Origin: Plantago major
Taxonomy: Eukaryota > Streptophyta > Magnoliopsida > Lamiales > Plantaginaceae
Assembly: GCA_026545765.1 (NCBI GenBank)
Contig: CM048839.1
Location: forward strand, 60,261,677 to 60,325,676
Direction: 5' to 3'
DNA: 64,000 bases
In this document: in pieces, positions 35,883 to 47,175 of the stretch
Layout: the number at the start of each line of letters is the position of its first letter
Position numbering within the stretch: the first letter of the stretch is position 1
Notes under the pieces: generated by a model
The model's input: only the letters and a program-made list of their open reading frames with translations
Told to the model about the DNA's origin: nothing
Database searches by the model: none
Position numbers and translations under genes: made by a program

Positions 35883-38195
35883 CTATTTCACACAAGTGGG
35901 TGGGGGAAGTTTCACTATAACATCAAGTTTAGCTCTATCTACCTCAATCCCCCGCTTAGAAATCACATGCCCTAGAACAATATCCTCTCGCACCATAAAG
36001 TGACTTTTTTCCCAACTAAGGGTCAGATTACATTCTATGCAACGTTTCAAGACTTTATCAAGCTTACCAAGGCAGTCGGTGAACGAGTCACCAAAGAGAG
36101 AGAAGTCATCCATAAATACCTCAATGAAATCCTGCACCATGTCCGAGAAGATAGAGAGCATGCACCGTTGGAAAGTTGTCGGAGCGTTGCATAAGCCAAA
36201 AGGCATCCTGTGATAGGCGAAGGTGCCGTATGGGCAAGTGAAGGTGGTCTTCTCTTGGTCCTCCTGCGCTATGGGAATCTGATAGAAACCTGAAAGACCA
36301 TCCAAAAAATAATAGAACTCGCGCCCCGCAAGGCGGTTTAGCATCTCATCAATAAAGGGCAGGGGGAAGTGGTCCTTCTTTGTGGCAGCATTCAATCTCC
36401 TATAATCTATGCATACACACCACCCTGTGGTTTTCCTAATAGGAACCTCTATCCCTTTGTCATTGGTCTCAACAGTTACTCCAGACTTTTTCGGGACAAC
36501 ATGCACAGGGCTTACCCATCGACTGTCTGCTATAAGGTAGATCATATCATGTTCTAACAGCTTAAGTACCTCGGTTTTAACTACGTCTTGCATGACAGGG
36601 TTAATCCTACACTGGGGTTGCCTTACAGGTTTGGCATCATCTTCAAGACTAATCCTATGGGTGCACCTAGTCGCACTAATGCCCTTGATGTCAGCAATCC
36701 CCCACCCTATGGCTTCGGAGTTCTCTCTCAAAGGCTCTACTAGCCTATTCTCTTCTTCCTTTTGCAATCTCGAAGAGATTATCACAGGTTTTGTTTTGTT
36801 TTCTCCCAGGAAAGCGTATTTAAGATGGGACGGGAGCTCCTTAAGGTCAGGTTTAAGGGGTTCGATTTCTCCGGTGTTTCCACCAAGGGGATGGATTTCC
36901 TCACCAGTGTCGACTTCAGCCGATTCAAGCATGCAGACTATTTCACTACTCTCCTCACAAAGCATATCCTCATCAGAACTAAGGGTTAGGGCTGCTTCTA
37001 GCTTATCATCAGTTAATGTAGCTAGGTATGTAGCATGCACAGAATCATCGATACTATCATCAAACTCAGCATTTACTTCAGAAATCAGATTACATTCTTC
37101 CACTGAGTAGGTGTCAGAATTACCTGTCGGTCGTGTTGCATCCTTGCAGATCTTGGTACCACCAATTTCCATGGCAATCTTTCCTTCCGCCACATCGACC
37201 TGCAGCTTACCTATTTTCATAAATGGTCTTCCCAAAAGGATCACATGGTCCTTGCTACTAGTGCTGGCTCCACTGGGCGGTAGTACCACGAAATCTACTG
37301 GAACCAGGAAGGTGTCTCCTCTAACCAGTGCATCACGAATCACTCCTAGAGGGCACCTGATGCTCCTGTCGGCTAGCTGCAGGGTCATGTTCACCGGTAC
37401 CATCTCCTGGTAAACAGCATGGGTGATAAGATTGATGTTGGCTCCCAGATCGAGCATTCCTTTTGCTATCTTCCCATTTTCCATCTGTATATAATTCACA
37501 AAGCTCCCCGGATCATGTTTCACTGGTAAGCCAACCACTGAATAAGTTGTTTCTGGTAGAACTAGCTTTTCGTTGGCCAAATACTTCCTCTTAGTTGCAT
37601 TGAGATCCTTGAAGAACTTAAAGTAGGAGGGGATATTATAAATGAGGTCAAGGAGTTGGAGGTTCACATTCACCTTTGAGAGCATGGCCAGAATAGCTTT
37701 GAATTTGCTGTCATTCTTGGGTTTCCTGATTCTACCTGGATATGGCAGTTCTTTGCTGATTGGGAGTCCGGGTGGACGGTAAGGGTTATCAGATTTGTGA
37801 AGCACCCCCGTGTGTACCATCGGTGGGTTGGCTATTTCTGTCAAGGGTTGGTCCTCCTCCGTGAGGTCGACTACTGGGGCATCCGGGGCTTGTGTCTGTG
37901 GTTCTAGTTCCGGCCTTCGGATTACCTTTCTATTTTGGAGTACTGTTGTTGCCTAAACCTCCTCCTCCTTCTCAGTTTCCTCATCCCCGAATTCAGTGCT
38001 TGCCAGAAACCTGACCAGTTGGTCGGTAAAATCCTCCATCCTGCTTACCATTCTCTCTATCTATTTGCTGGTCCTTTCTTGCCCTTCCATCACAAGACTC
38101 ATGTTTTTTTCGTCATGGGCAATCAAAGCTAGCAGAGTACTGTCGCTGAATGCACTAGCTCCCCATTGCACCTCTAGACTATTCGTTGTCTCCAT
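35883..38195 (-). pseudogene. pol: gypsy II gag stub, protease and RT
   Basis: The ATG at 38195 opens a frame that continues, with two TAG stops, into a 653-codon open stretch from 37844. The first 117 codons are the C-terminal end of an Athila-type gag; capsid and zinc finger are missing. The protease active site is D-L-G-A at residues 132-135 of the 653-codon part. RT follows with ADSRWVSPVHVVPKKSG, CIDYRRLNAATKKDHFPLPF, YHRMPFGLCNAPTTFQRCM and the catalytic box F-M-D-D (Y-V/M-D-D class, usual for Athila). Only about 200 bases separate the primer site from this ATG, so the gag loss is a real deletion. Confidence 0.92.
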
Positions 38196-38367
38196 AATGG
38201 CTGGTCCAGATAGCTCTGCGCTGGGTGCGTACTACTAGGAAACCTGTTGTTAGAGCTACACAACACGAAAACCTCGAAATATCCTTAGTTTCTGTTAGTG
38301 GACTAAACTTCAGGTAAGTTGGAAAACAAGTAAAGATTTGCAATCCAGCGCTATAGTAGGAATTGAT

Positions 38368-38385
38368 TCCCCGGCAGCGGTGCCA
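38368..38385 (-). other. gypsy II primer binding site
   Basis: The minus strand reads TGGCACCGCTGCCGGGGA, four bases after the 5' LTR. It is one or two changes from the Athila tRNA-Asp-type site. Confidence 0.85.
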
Positions 38386-38389
38386 AATT

Positions 38390-39887
38390 TGATATGCTCA
38401 AATTACTACTTAGGAAAACAAGTAGGAAGCAGTCGTTGTAAATAGACAATGCTAACCACGAGGTCGTTCGCTAAGGAATCAATTAGGCTATCGCAACGAC
38501 TGAAAACAAATTGTTACTTGCGAAACAATGTTGATTTGTTTGAGTTGAGTACTTCTAATAACTAGAAAACAGAAATCAGCAATGTAGTTGTTTGTAAGAG
38601 TGAGGTAGGAGGAACACAGTAGTTACGATCAAGCAATGCTAATTCGCTCTAGGGATACGTTCATACTGTCACATGGTCGGTGTACATAAAACTATCAATT
38701 CAACATTTACCAAACGAGTTTGAAGATATTTGAACTAGAGTAATCGTGGGTCGTCAATCCACGATCCATAACCAAACATTTTAGAGAATCTTTGAACGAG
38801 AGTATTGAATTGAAGAGTTTTTACGAAGATCTTTGAAAGAGCCTAACCTTTTTGAACAATTTCAAACCCTAGAACCGAATACGCAAAGCTATCACGCAAC
38901 TACTATGTTCGAAGTGATTTAGCTATTCATAATCGAAGCAAGGATGAACGAATGCAAGATATTGCTCATGATTAACACAAACAGAATGATAATTGCATGC
39001 AAGCTCAAACAATTCGAGAAGCAGAGTAATAACGAATTGAATAAGATAAAACAATAGAGATTACCACAGTAATCTGGGATTCGATCTCAATCCTTCGATG
39101 AATAAGCAAAAAATCAAGATCCAAATTGTTATCAATGTCAAAGTATGAATATGGAGCATTTTTTCTATGAACTAGGTTAAAAGAAGTATATTGAGAATTG
39201 TCTCATTCTAAACTAAATTGGAAAAGCATTTTTTCTATGAACTATGAATATGGAGCATTTTTTCTATGAACTAGGTTAAAAGAAGTATATTGAGAATTGT
39301 CTCATTCTAAACTAAATTGGAAAAACAATTAATCCGTTCTGCGCCGCTCACCGCAGCGGAAGGAATAGCTCGCCGCGGCGAGCCTTCTTTATCACAATAT
39401 ATATATCTCTCGCATATTCTCGCTGCAACAAGCAAAATACTCCGCCGCGGCGAGCTTCAATCTTCAAAACAGGGACTTCACTCGTAAAATCTCGCCGCGG
39501 CGAGCTCCTCCTGATGGATTTATTGTGGGTCTCGTAAAATCTCGCCGCAGCAAGCAAATTACATCGCCGCGGCGAGCCTCTTCAGCAATTCAAATGCCGG
39601 CTTCGCAAAATATTACCGCGGCGAGCAAAATGCTCCACCGCGGCGAGCCTCCTTAGCCAGAAGGTAGTTGCACTTCGTAAAATCTTGCCGCGGCGAGCAA
39701 AATGCTCCGCAGCGGCGAGACTTGTTAACCTCAACTTCTCATCTTTGGCTCAAAACTATCGATTCCTGCAAAACAACACCAAAATGCCAAAGCATAAAAA
39801 TGCACAAAAATACTAGAAAACTATAAACGAAGACTCACAAAGACCGCTAAAAAGGATCAAATGAGACTCTAAATTATCGCCTCATCA
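38390..39887 (-). repeat. gypsy II 5' LTR with GC palindromes
   Basis: This is a complete LTR of 1498 bases. From 39345 to 39725 it holds eight or more copies of the palindrome CTCGCCGCGGCGAG, intact or with one or two changes, in a very AT-rich background. A short local duplication (GAATATGGAGCATTTTTTC) is near 39145-39260. Confidence 0.9.
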
Positions 39888-40108
39888 CTAACTGCCAAAG
39901 AAGGGAGTGGAAGTCATACATGAGTTGTCTTCAAGTTCAGCAGGAAACGGCCTTTTTGGAAGCATGTTATCCGAACTACTCTCAGCATAACTATCCACCT
40001 TGCTACCCTCATCCACCTATCCAACAGCCACCTGGCACAGGACCGAGCCACTACTATGAAAGCCAGGATGATTTCTTCACTACACCAGCAGATGATCCTC
40101 CATCCTAG
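39888..40108 (+). pseudogene. gypsy I env-position ORF, last part
   Basis: Beginning with the second TSD copy (CTAAC), this continues the frame left at 28522. It is Pro/Tyr/Gln-rich (NYPPCYPHPPIQQPPGTGPS) and ends DDPPS with TAG at 40106-40108. The fit of frame across the insert confirms both the gypsy II boundaries and that the ORF was intact here when gypsy II arrived. No domain is recognised. Confidence 0.8.
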
Positions 40109-41727
40109 ACGCATTTCTCCATGGAAGCACGGCACCGAGAGGGGAGTATCATTTCTTTTTCTCTTTACTTTCCTAGTTTTCTACCTGCTCTTAGCTAGGT
40201 TTGGAGGAGGAATTTGATTTGATTGCTACCTGCTTAACTATTCGGTCTGTAATAATCTTAAATATTCGCACTTAGTAATTTGCATTTTAAGTTATGTTTA
40301 GCCTTAACTACTACGTCCAAGGTCTTTTACTTGTTGAAAAATGTTTTGATATGTGGGAGAGTACCCAGTATGAGCTATAACTAGGATGAGGGGCTGTGGA
40401 TTAATTTTAATGCTTTGCTGCTAGCTGAATATATGCTCTGACCAAATCCGACCCTTTCTACTTTGATGAGTGAGTTTACTTGCTAGTCTAATAAAAGTCC
40501 TGTGTGCACCGATGTGAACACTGCTACCCTGGAGTCTTTATTTGTCAGCATCATGAATATGATTAGTGGTACTCACCTTTCTGCATCTTTTTTCTATTTG
40601 CTAACCCCGCTGAAAGCCTTTTGAGCCTTTATGAAACACCACCATATATCCTATACTTGCTTTACTAAAGTGATGACAACAACCTACCGCCGAGCTTGAA
40701 CGAAGGAACGAAGCAACGAGTTCGAGAAAACCCTGACTCCAGTTCGAGAAATTAGTTTGAGGGAGAAGTGGAAGAAGATCATCATCGAAAGGTAACCTTG
40801 TTGGCCCTACTGTTTATTACCGGTGCTAAAAATCACTAGCTCTTGCTCCAGAAAAAATAGAAAGTACCGAAAAAAGCAAAGGTACAAAAGTCTCAGAGTG
40901 GATCTGTGGTCCTTGTGATCACCGTATTCGTGTTGGACATGTTACAGATACTACACACATACCGGCGTGGCCCTAAAAAACTACATGTCCGTGAGGGTTG
41001 ATGGCATGTATAACAAACCAGCAGGTACAAAAGTGCAGAATTCGGTAAAACAGACACTACCAAAATATGTAGACACTTAAAGGGCCCAATGATGGCCAAC
41101 TAAAAGCATTCGAGTCAGTAAAACGACTGCAAAAAATAGTATGCCAAAAGAAAAAGAAAAAGAAAAAAGGGAAAAATAAAGGAGCATGTAGTCTATGTGT
41201 GAAGCAACCGATGGAGCGGCTACGATGATAGAAGAGAAGTTGAAGATTTATCATTACAAGAAGACGAAGTCGAAAGGAGGAGCTCGGTGTCCGAAAGGAT
41301 AAGTCCCCCTGAAGTCCCTTTTATTCTACCTTGTTATCTTTTAATGATACTTAGCCTTTCCCTCCTCTATATATTATTGTGCCTGATTTACTTACCAAGC
41401 CAACCTGAGTACTACTTTGATCTATGCCTTGACTTTTGGGTACAGGATTGCATAACATTACCGCGAGGTAATGAATTTGAAGTACACCTAGAAGGACATT
41501 GGGTTATACTTGTAACCGTTGGCTATAGTGAGTGGTGCTTACTTGTTATTTGTTTGTTGTTGAGTCCTGAAGTTGGAGTTGAAACTAAGCGAGTCAGTAG
41601 AGTTTGAAACAATAGAAACTAGCTACTTGTCTATGTGGTGGATTATTCTAGCTGCTCATTTCATGGTAACTTCTTAATTATCATTTTTGCCTTGCTCAAG
41701 GATGAGCAAGAAACTGGTTTGGGGGTG
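40109..41727 (+). other. gypsy I 3' non-coding region
   Basis: There is no supported gene. Small frames at 41287-41607 look hydrophobic but have no context. The region holds the module at 40900-41065 shared with gypsy II, and ends with the polypurine tract TTTGGGGGTG just before the LTR. Confidence 0.65.
40900..41065 (+). other. 3' module shared by gypsy I and gypsy II
   Basis: About 160 bases, including GATCACCGTATTCGTGTTGG, CACATACCGG, CTACATGTC and GGTTGATGGCATGTATA, recur on the minus strand at 33230-33036. It contains short inverted segments. The two elements otherwise differ in LTRs, so a conserved role (packaging, RNA structure or processing) is possible but unproven. Confidence 0.65.
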
Positions 41728-42295
41728 TGATGTGACAAGGAAGTGTGCGCTATAGCATAATTTTAGGTCCTCATTTTTTGCCGTAGAAGCAATATTTGTA
41801 TTGTTTTATGGTCAATTACCAACTTTGCGTGTTTTATGTAGTTCATGATCGCGGTTTTGAGGATTTGCACGATTTCAGGCACCTAAATGGCATAATTGTG
41901 CGAAATCAAAGTTCGAGGAGTCAAAACGTGTCATGCGACCAACTGATGCGAAGATAATTGAAGATTGAACAACTTTGTAGAAGACAACTTTTCGAGGAAA
42001 CGAAGTTACGAAGCCCGAAATTTTGGGACGAAGAAAACAGATTTGAATCTACAACAATCGCACTAGGCGGCCACCAGGGGACCGCAGTAGGGGTCACTAC
42101 GGTCCATAGGCGACCGCAGTGGACCTGCTGTTTTCTCCTAGGCTGCTCTATTGGCCTGTCAGGCTGGGGCCCGCCCTCCTACACATTCCTTATTGAAGAA
42201 TGACGGCTTGGAGGTCGAAATTTCACCTATAAATAAGACCTCAGGGGTCTCATATTTCACACAGCTCACAAAGAAGCTGTCTTTGAAAGAGAACC

Positions 42296-42614
42296 TGTAA
42301 CGCCCTAAAGTTTTAAGTCAAGTCAAAACAAATTAAAGGGATTGAGAACGCTACTCATACCAATAAGGTGTAGCTTGCTTTTCGGGAATCCAACCATAAG
42401 AACTCCAGAGTTAAGCGTGCTTGCTCTAGAGCAATCTTAGGATGCGTTACCAACTAGGATGTCTCCCGGTTCGCGCACGAGTGAGAATAAAGTGCGCGGG
42501 AAAGGACATGTGCTGGTACAGTGGGGCCAGCATATCACCCGGAGAGCTGTCCATGAGTAATCGCACCGGCCCAAAAGGTCGTGCCTCGGCCCATTAGTGG
42601 TCCGGGTCATTACA
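42296..42614 (+). repeat. Cassandra LTR 1 with 5S-derived segment
   Basis: The LTR is 319 bases. About 42350-42475 resembles plant 5S rRNA: AACTCCAGAGTTAAGCGTGC (box A region) and TTAGGATGCGTTACCAACTAGG (box C region, with changes). The segment carries internal RNA polymerase III promoter elements in Cassandra. Confidence 0.88.
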
Positions 42615-42721
42615 AATGATATCAGAGCCGTGCCAACCCAAAGCCCACAAGGGGTGGACGGTTGTTCAGTTGTTCGTACCATGGTGCGGCGGGGATGTAG
42701 CACAATTCAAGAGCGGTTAAA

Positions 42722-43040
42722 TGTAACGCCCGAAAGTTTCAAGTCAAGTCCAAACAACTTCCAGTGATTGAGAACACTACTCATACCAATAATGTGCACC
42801 TTTCATTTCGGGAATCCACCCATCAGAACTCCAGAGTTATGCGTGCTTGCTCTAGAGCAATCTTAGGATGGTTGACCAACTGGGAAGTCTCCCGGTTCGT
42901 GCACGAGTGAGGACAAAGTGAGCGGGAAAGGACATTTGTTGGTACAGTGGGGCCAACATATCACCCGGAGAGCTGCCAATGAGTAACCGCGCTGGCCCAA
43001 AGGCTCGGGGCTCGGCCCATTAGTGGTCCTGGTTGTTACA
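42722..43040 (+). repeat. Cassandra LTR 2 with 5S-derived segment
   Basis: The LTR is 319 bases. Its 5S-like stretch (about 42776-42901) keeps TTAGGATGGTTGACCAACTGGG and AGTCTCCCGGTTC. It is the middle LTR, shared by the two tandem units. Confidence 0.88.
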
Positions 43041-43115
43041 AATGGTATCAGAGCCGTGCCAACCCAAAGCCCACAAGGGGTGGACTGTTGGCCGGACCAT
43101 TCAAGAGGGGTTGAA

Positions 43116-43433
43116 TGTATCGCCCCAAAGTTTCAAGTCAAGTCCAAAATACTTAAAGGGATTGAGAACACTACTCATACCAATAAGGTGCATCTTTCTT
43201 TTCGGGAATCCATCCATAAGAACTCCAGACTTAAGCGTGCTTGCTCTACAGCAATCTTAGGATGGGTGACCAACTGTGAAGTCTCCTGGTTCGCGCACGA
43301 GTGAGGACAAAGTGCACGGGAAAGGACATGTGGTTGTACATTGGGGCCAGCATATCACCCAGAGAGCTGCCCATGAGTAACCGTGCTGGCCCAAAGGGTC
43401 GGGGTCGGCCCATTAAGGGTCGGGGTCGTTACA
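43116..43433 (+). repeat. Cassandra LTR 3 with 5S-derived segment
   Basis: The LTR is 318 bases and starts TGTATCGCCCC. Its box C region (TTAGGATGGGTGACCAACTG) is closest of the three to genuine 5S rRNA. It is followed by TSD GAACC. Confidence 0.88.
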
Positions 43434-44172
43434 GAACCAGTGCTCAGGGAAGTAAAACCCCAACCCGCTGGCCGTCAGGCATCCAGAAGGAGGAAACCCT
43501 AGAAGCAGCAGCACGAAGACATCAAGAACATTAGAGACTAAGCTTCTTCCTTTCTTCTTAGATTTCGATTGCTTTTCTAGAATTACTATGAGCAGCTAAC
43601 TTTCTTTTGTAAAGGCGAACCGTCGTAACTCTGCTTTTGCTACTTCTTTACATATCGTGATATGTTAATGGAATAGTTATTTGACGTAAATCGTGGTTAT
43701 ACATCTCTATACATCCTTCGTGGTGTGATATTCTGCTGAGTGACACAGTAGTTTCATTGAACTGAGTAGGGGTACTCGTGCCGACTGCACCTTGAGCACC
43801 ATAGTATTACGCCCTGTTGTCGTTAGAAGTAACTACCTAGGATTTTAACTAGGATGTTGGGAGTAGCATAGCAGAGGGAGGTTGGGGAACCTTTACACCA
43901 TTCCATCACTGATTTACAAAGAAAACAATTTAGGGTTTACTGCGATCTGATTATTCTGTCTGAGATAAAAATATGTTTACTTTTTTGCCTTCAATTACAA
44001 CATTATTTGCTTGTTCCTATGCTAAGTGTTTGTGGAGAACGACATCCCGTGTCAACATTCCGCTATAAAATGTGGTTTTGAGGACTTCTGACTTATAAAT
44101 TTAATCTTGATTTTATTTGGAGATTACAGGTTCTACAACGGAAAACGAAATGTCTGAGTGCACATCACATAG

Positions 44173-44655
44173 TAGAGAAACAGACACTAATTAGAGTCGA
44201 ATTAGTGATTCCGATTGGGCTAGAGATTCGGATGACAGGAAATTAACCAGTGGTGGATATTTTTATTTTGGGAAAAATTTGGTATCATGGATAGCAAAAA
44301 CCAAAACTGTGTTTCCCTTTCCACTGCTGAGTCTGAATATGTTACTGCATGGAACAATGTCACTCAACTTAGTTGGTTGAATAATGTGCTACATGACTAT
44401 GGTCTAAAGAGTGACACTTTGTTAATGTTCTTTGACTTCCTTAGTGACCTTAACATCTCTAGGTATCATGTCCAATACCCCAGAATACTACATATAGAGA
44501 TTAGACATCACTATCTTAGGAACCTTATGAACCTGCAAGTTCTTGACTTAGAACATATAAAAACAAATAATCAACTTGATGAAATCCAAATGACACCCTT
44601 AGATGGTGAGACGATTCTCAGTTTGAGAAGATCTCTTGGTCTTCATTCTATATGA
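44173..44655 (+). pseudogene. pol: copia III RNase H
   Basis: After the TSD, the frame continues copia III pol: SDWARDSDD, TSGGYFYF-type sequence, SLSTAESEYVTAWNNVTQLSWL and a degraded C-terminus ending RRSLGLHSI. An internal TAG is near 44190 and one residue change is in the tail. It was joined to 22028 before gypsy I arrived. It belongs to the same element as the protease at 21172. Confidence 0.85.
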
Positions 44656-47175
44656 TTCTGTGAAAAGTACAGTTGTAGTCTTAACATCATACTCAACAGT
44701 ATTGTGCAAAATATGTGATGTGTCTTGTTGCTTTTGTGCTTATTTGTCTCTTCTCTCTCAATCTCACTAAAGTTTCAAACTGATCTTGCATTACACTTGA
44801 AACAATTACTTGAAAAGCTCTTTTGAAATCAAAGTTTGAGGGTACTCTTTTCATTTTCAGTTGCTAAAACTGCACTTTGTCTTATTTGTTGGAAGCAAAA
44901 TAAAAGAGCCCAAAGAAAGCAACCAAAAAGAGCCCAAATCAAGAAGAGCCCAATGGGTGCCAAAGTTTTGTTCAAGTATGTTATTTTCCGACTTATCTTA
45001 GTCCAATATTCTCTAAGACTATATTGAACCAACTCTGAAATTATCACTCAACCATTTTCTTCTGTTTTAGTTTACGTTAAAATTGACTGTCTTGGTCTTG
45101 AGCTATCTCTCTCTTAAAATAGAAATGAGTCAGATTAAAGTTTGAAGTTTCAAGTGTGTTATGGCAATGTGAAGTTTGATTCCGAAGTATTCTTTCTCTT
45201 CTCTTGTCCTTCTGTCAGGGAGCCTGGGTTGATAGTATCTACATTTAGGGGGAGAGATGTTTGTGTTGTGTCTTATATATTGTTTTCGTTTTTCGGGTAG
45301 ACCCTATCAAGAGAATAGTAAACCAATGTTGGGACAACAGTGGATGTTTGACCAGGAATGAATTTTCTAAATCATGATACCAGGAGTTTATGTTGATATA
45401 TTCGTCTATGTTGTGTAGCTTCAATGTCAAAATCTTCTTTAGTGTCTTGTGGTTACTTGTTCCTCGAAGATTGCTATAATCCATGTCTAACATTCTTTAC
45501 ATAGTATGGAAGGATATCTTGTGCACTTTTCTTTCTTAAACTGGTAGTTCTTACCCAACTCTTCATACCAAAACACTAACCTTGTTTCACACAAACCACT
45601 GCGACTTTTGAGAACATGTGCCATCATGGGCTTATATTACCAAAGTCACACCCTTTCTCCTTCCTTACTCTTATCCGCTCCCTTCCTTCGTCCAAAATAC
45701 TGACTGCAGATATTCTGATAAATGATGCACTTGGTGAAGCTGTAAAACCCCATGTTTCACTCCAGAAACCTCCAGTCCTCCCATCTATCACAACAAGGTC
45801 ACTGGATTCTTTCTTCTCCAAAGAAACCTAGGGTAAGAAATACTATATATAGTATAGAAACTAAGACAACACAGGATAACTTTTATAGGATGGATAGCTT
45901 TAACTGGTTTCTGATAATTTGGTTATCCCTCCCTTTAAATGCTGACACTGAAGGACTCATTCCCATGAATGAAGCCATAAAAAGTTCCTATGCAAGGGGA
46001 AAGTAGGCCTTATCAATTTGGAACAGGAAGCCCCAAATTCGGACAATGAACCCTCTTTGTATGAGGTTGCACAACCTGGGTATGATGATTCGTGAGACTC
46101 TAATGTGAACATCAATAAATTAAAATGGGACCAGAAATCCAGTGACGAGTCTATGGAGGAAGAAGAGGTTGTTGCTGCAACTGCTGAGGAACCTATTGAG
46201 CCAACTGTTGCGACAACTTCGACTGGTGAGATGCTCTGAAATATGCCAAGTCTTATGTGAGAAGGAAGGTGTATAAGTTTACTCCTAGGTTTAATTATTA
46301 TCTTGGTAACATGATACTGAGCTTGGGGTTGACTAGAATGAGGTTGTTAATGTCTTGAATGGTGGTTTGTTAATGTGTGGGATAAGGAGCTTAGAGTTAA
46401 GGATGCAATATCCTTTTTCTTTGAGTTGTTTAGGATTTCCATCCATAACTTGCTTCACAGCACAAATGTCAATGTTATTAGCTCTGGAGCTGCTAGATTT
46501 CTGTATTGAATGGTGACTAGTATGAACTTCAATCTGTGCAAAAGAATTGTCAAACATTTGCGTACATTCAGGTTCAGAGGAGATCAAGGCAAACTTATCT
46601 ACCCTTCTGCATTGTATGGCATAATCTGTGATCAAGGGTTCAAGAAGGGAAAAGCTGATAAGCTGGAAAAGAAGTTTCATACCTTAGGTGTTTCACATCA
46701 ACTTCTAGGAAAAATCAGGTAGCATGATATTTCTTGGGTTGAGCAAGTACCTAAAAATCCCACGATTGTTAAAGTTGTTGTTGGGATAACATTGCCAGCT
46801 CCAAATGTTCCTCTCCCAGTTGCTACAGGTGATCAAGCCCTCTCGGATAACATTCAAGGCCTGGATGGACAAATTTCAGGGTTACTTCAAGTTCGAAGCA
46901 CTCTAATAGGTTTTCTTTCATCACAGCAAGGGGGGAATTGTTTGCATGTTACCTGGCTATTATGATAAACGCTTATGTTGGTCTGTAATTTTCTAATATT
47001 TAGAACAATTTGTCTTTGGATAATGCTTTGGTAGTATGCTAAGTTATGTGATAACTTGATGTGCTAACTTAATGTGTTATTTGTTTTTGACTAAATTGGG
47101 ATTAAGGGGGAGATATTCTCTTGAGGGGCAGTTCTGATTGTGTGTAGGTGTTGAGAAGGTGTTGTGAAGAAAGAC
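44656..47175 (+). pseudogene. copia III decayed 3' region with traces of an extra ORF
   Basis: Position and broken frames suggest an extra ORF after pol, as in SIRE-type elements. Traces: 45616-45831 (LILPKSHPFSFLTLIRSLP); 46140-46230 (acidic, EEEEVVAATAEEPIEPTVA-like); 46240-46330 (KSYVRRKVYKFTPRFNYYLG-like); 46510-46722 (NFNLCKRIVKHLRTFRFRGDQ). None is open for long and the frame changes often. Purine-rich tracts at 46927 and 47104 look like extra polypurine tracts. I do not recognise a protein. Confidence 0.5.

Larger units (their letters stand above)
28523..39887 (-). mobile_element. gypsy II: Athila-type element nested in gypsy I
   Basis: The ends TGATATGC (28523) and ...CGCCTCATCA (39887) are flanked by the 5 bp TSD CTAAC (28518-28522 and 39888-39892). 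On the minus strand the order is 5' LTR (39887-38390), tRNA-Asp-type primer site, a gag stub, protease, RT, RNase H, integrase, about 1.4 kb of non-coding sequence, polypurine tract and 3' LTR (32536-28523, interrupted). LTRs differ at roughly 4 per cent by eye over the first 350 bases. Most of gag is deleted. Confidence 0.93.
42296..43433 (+). mobile_element. Cassandra TRIM with three LTRs
   Basis: Three LTRs of 318-319 bases alternate with two internal segments of 107 and 75 bases, flanked by TSD GAACC (42291-42295 and 43434-43438). The gypsy 5' LTR has the uninterrupted site (AGAGAACCAGTCC) near 22525. LTRs start TGTAACGCCC or TGTATCGCCC and end GTTACA or ATTACA. Internal parts begin with a Met-tRNA-type primer site (ATGGTATCAGAGCC at 43042; ATGATATCAGAGCC at 42616) and end with short purine tracts. 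It has no coding sequence, as is normal for Cassandra, which depends on proteins of other elements. Confidence 0.9.
22029..44167 (+). mobile_element. gypsy I: Athila-type element without RT-integrase
   Basis: LTR ends TGATGTAAC at 22029 and ...GCACATCA at 44167 are flanked by TSD CATAG (22024-22028 and 44168-44172). The order is 5' LTR, tRNA-Asp-type primer site (twice, by duplication), gag, protease, a short ORF, the GGGAGGCAACCCA motif, an env-position ORF, a long 3' region, the polypurine tract (TTTGGGGGTG, 41718-41727) and the 3' LTR. RT, RNase H and integrase are absent, so this copy is non-autonomous. Gypsy II and Cassandra are nested inside. The two LTRs differ by several to about ten per cent by eye, so it is older than gypsy II. 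Confidence 0.9.
41728..44167 (+). repeat. gypsy I 3' LTR, interrupted by Cassandra
   Basis: The LTR runs from TGATGTGAC (41728) to GCACATCA (44167). Removing the Cassandra insert leaves about 1300 bases, slightly longer than the 5' LTR because of some 60 extra bases near 42100-42200 (a second ACCGCAGTGG stretch). The TSD CATAG follows at 44168. Confidence 0.88.

Noticed and set aside
39345-39725. Regular palindromic repeats as a CRISPR array
   Set aside because: Irregular spacing, no unique spacers, inside a plant LTR.
42350-43300. Three 5S rRNA-like segments as rRNA genes
   Set aside because: They diverge from plant 5S rRNA, lie inside LTRs with primer sites and a TSD, and fit Cassandra.
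44836-45027. Small Lys-rich ORF in the copia III 3' region
   Set aside because: Short, no family match, in a decayed region with many changes of frame.
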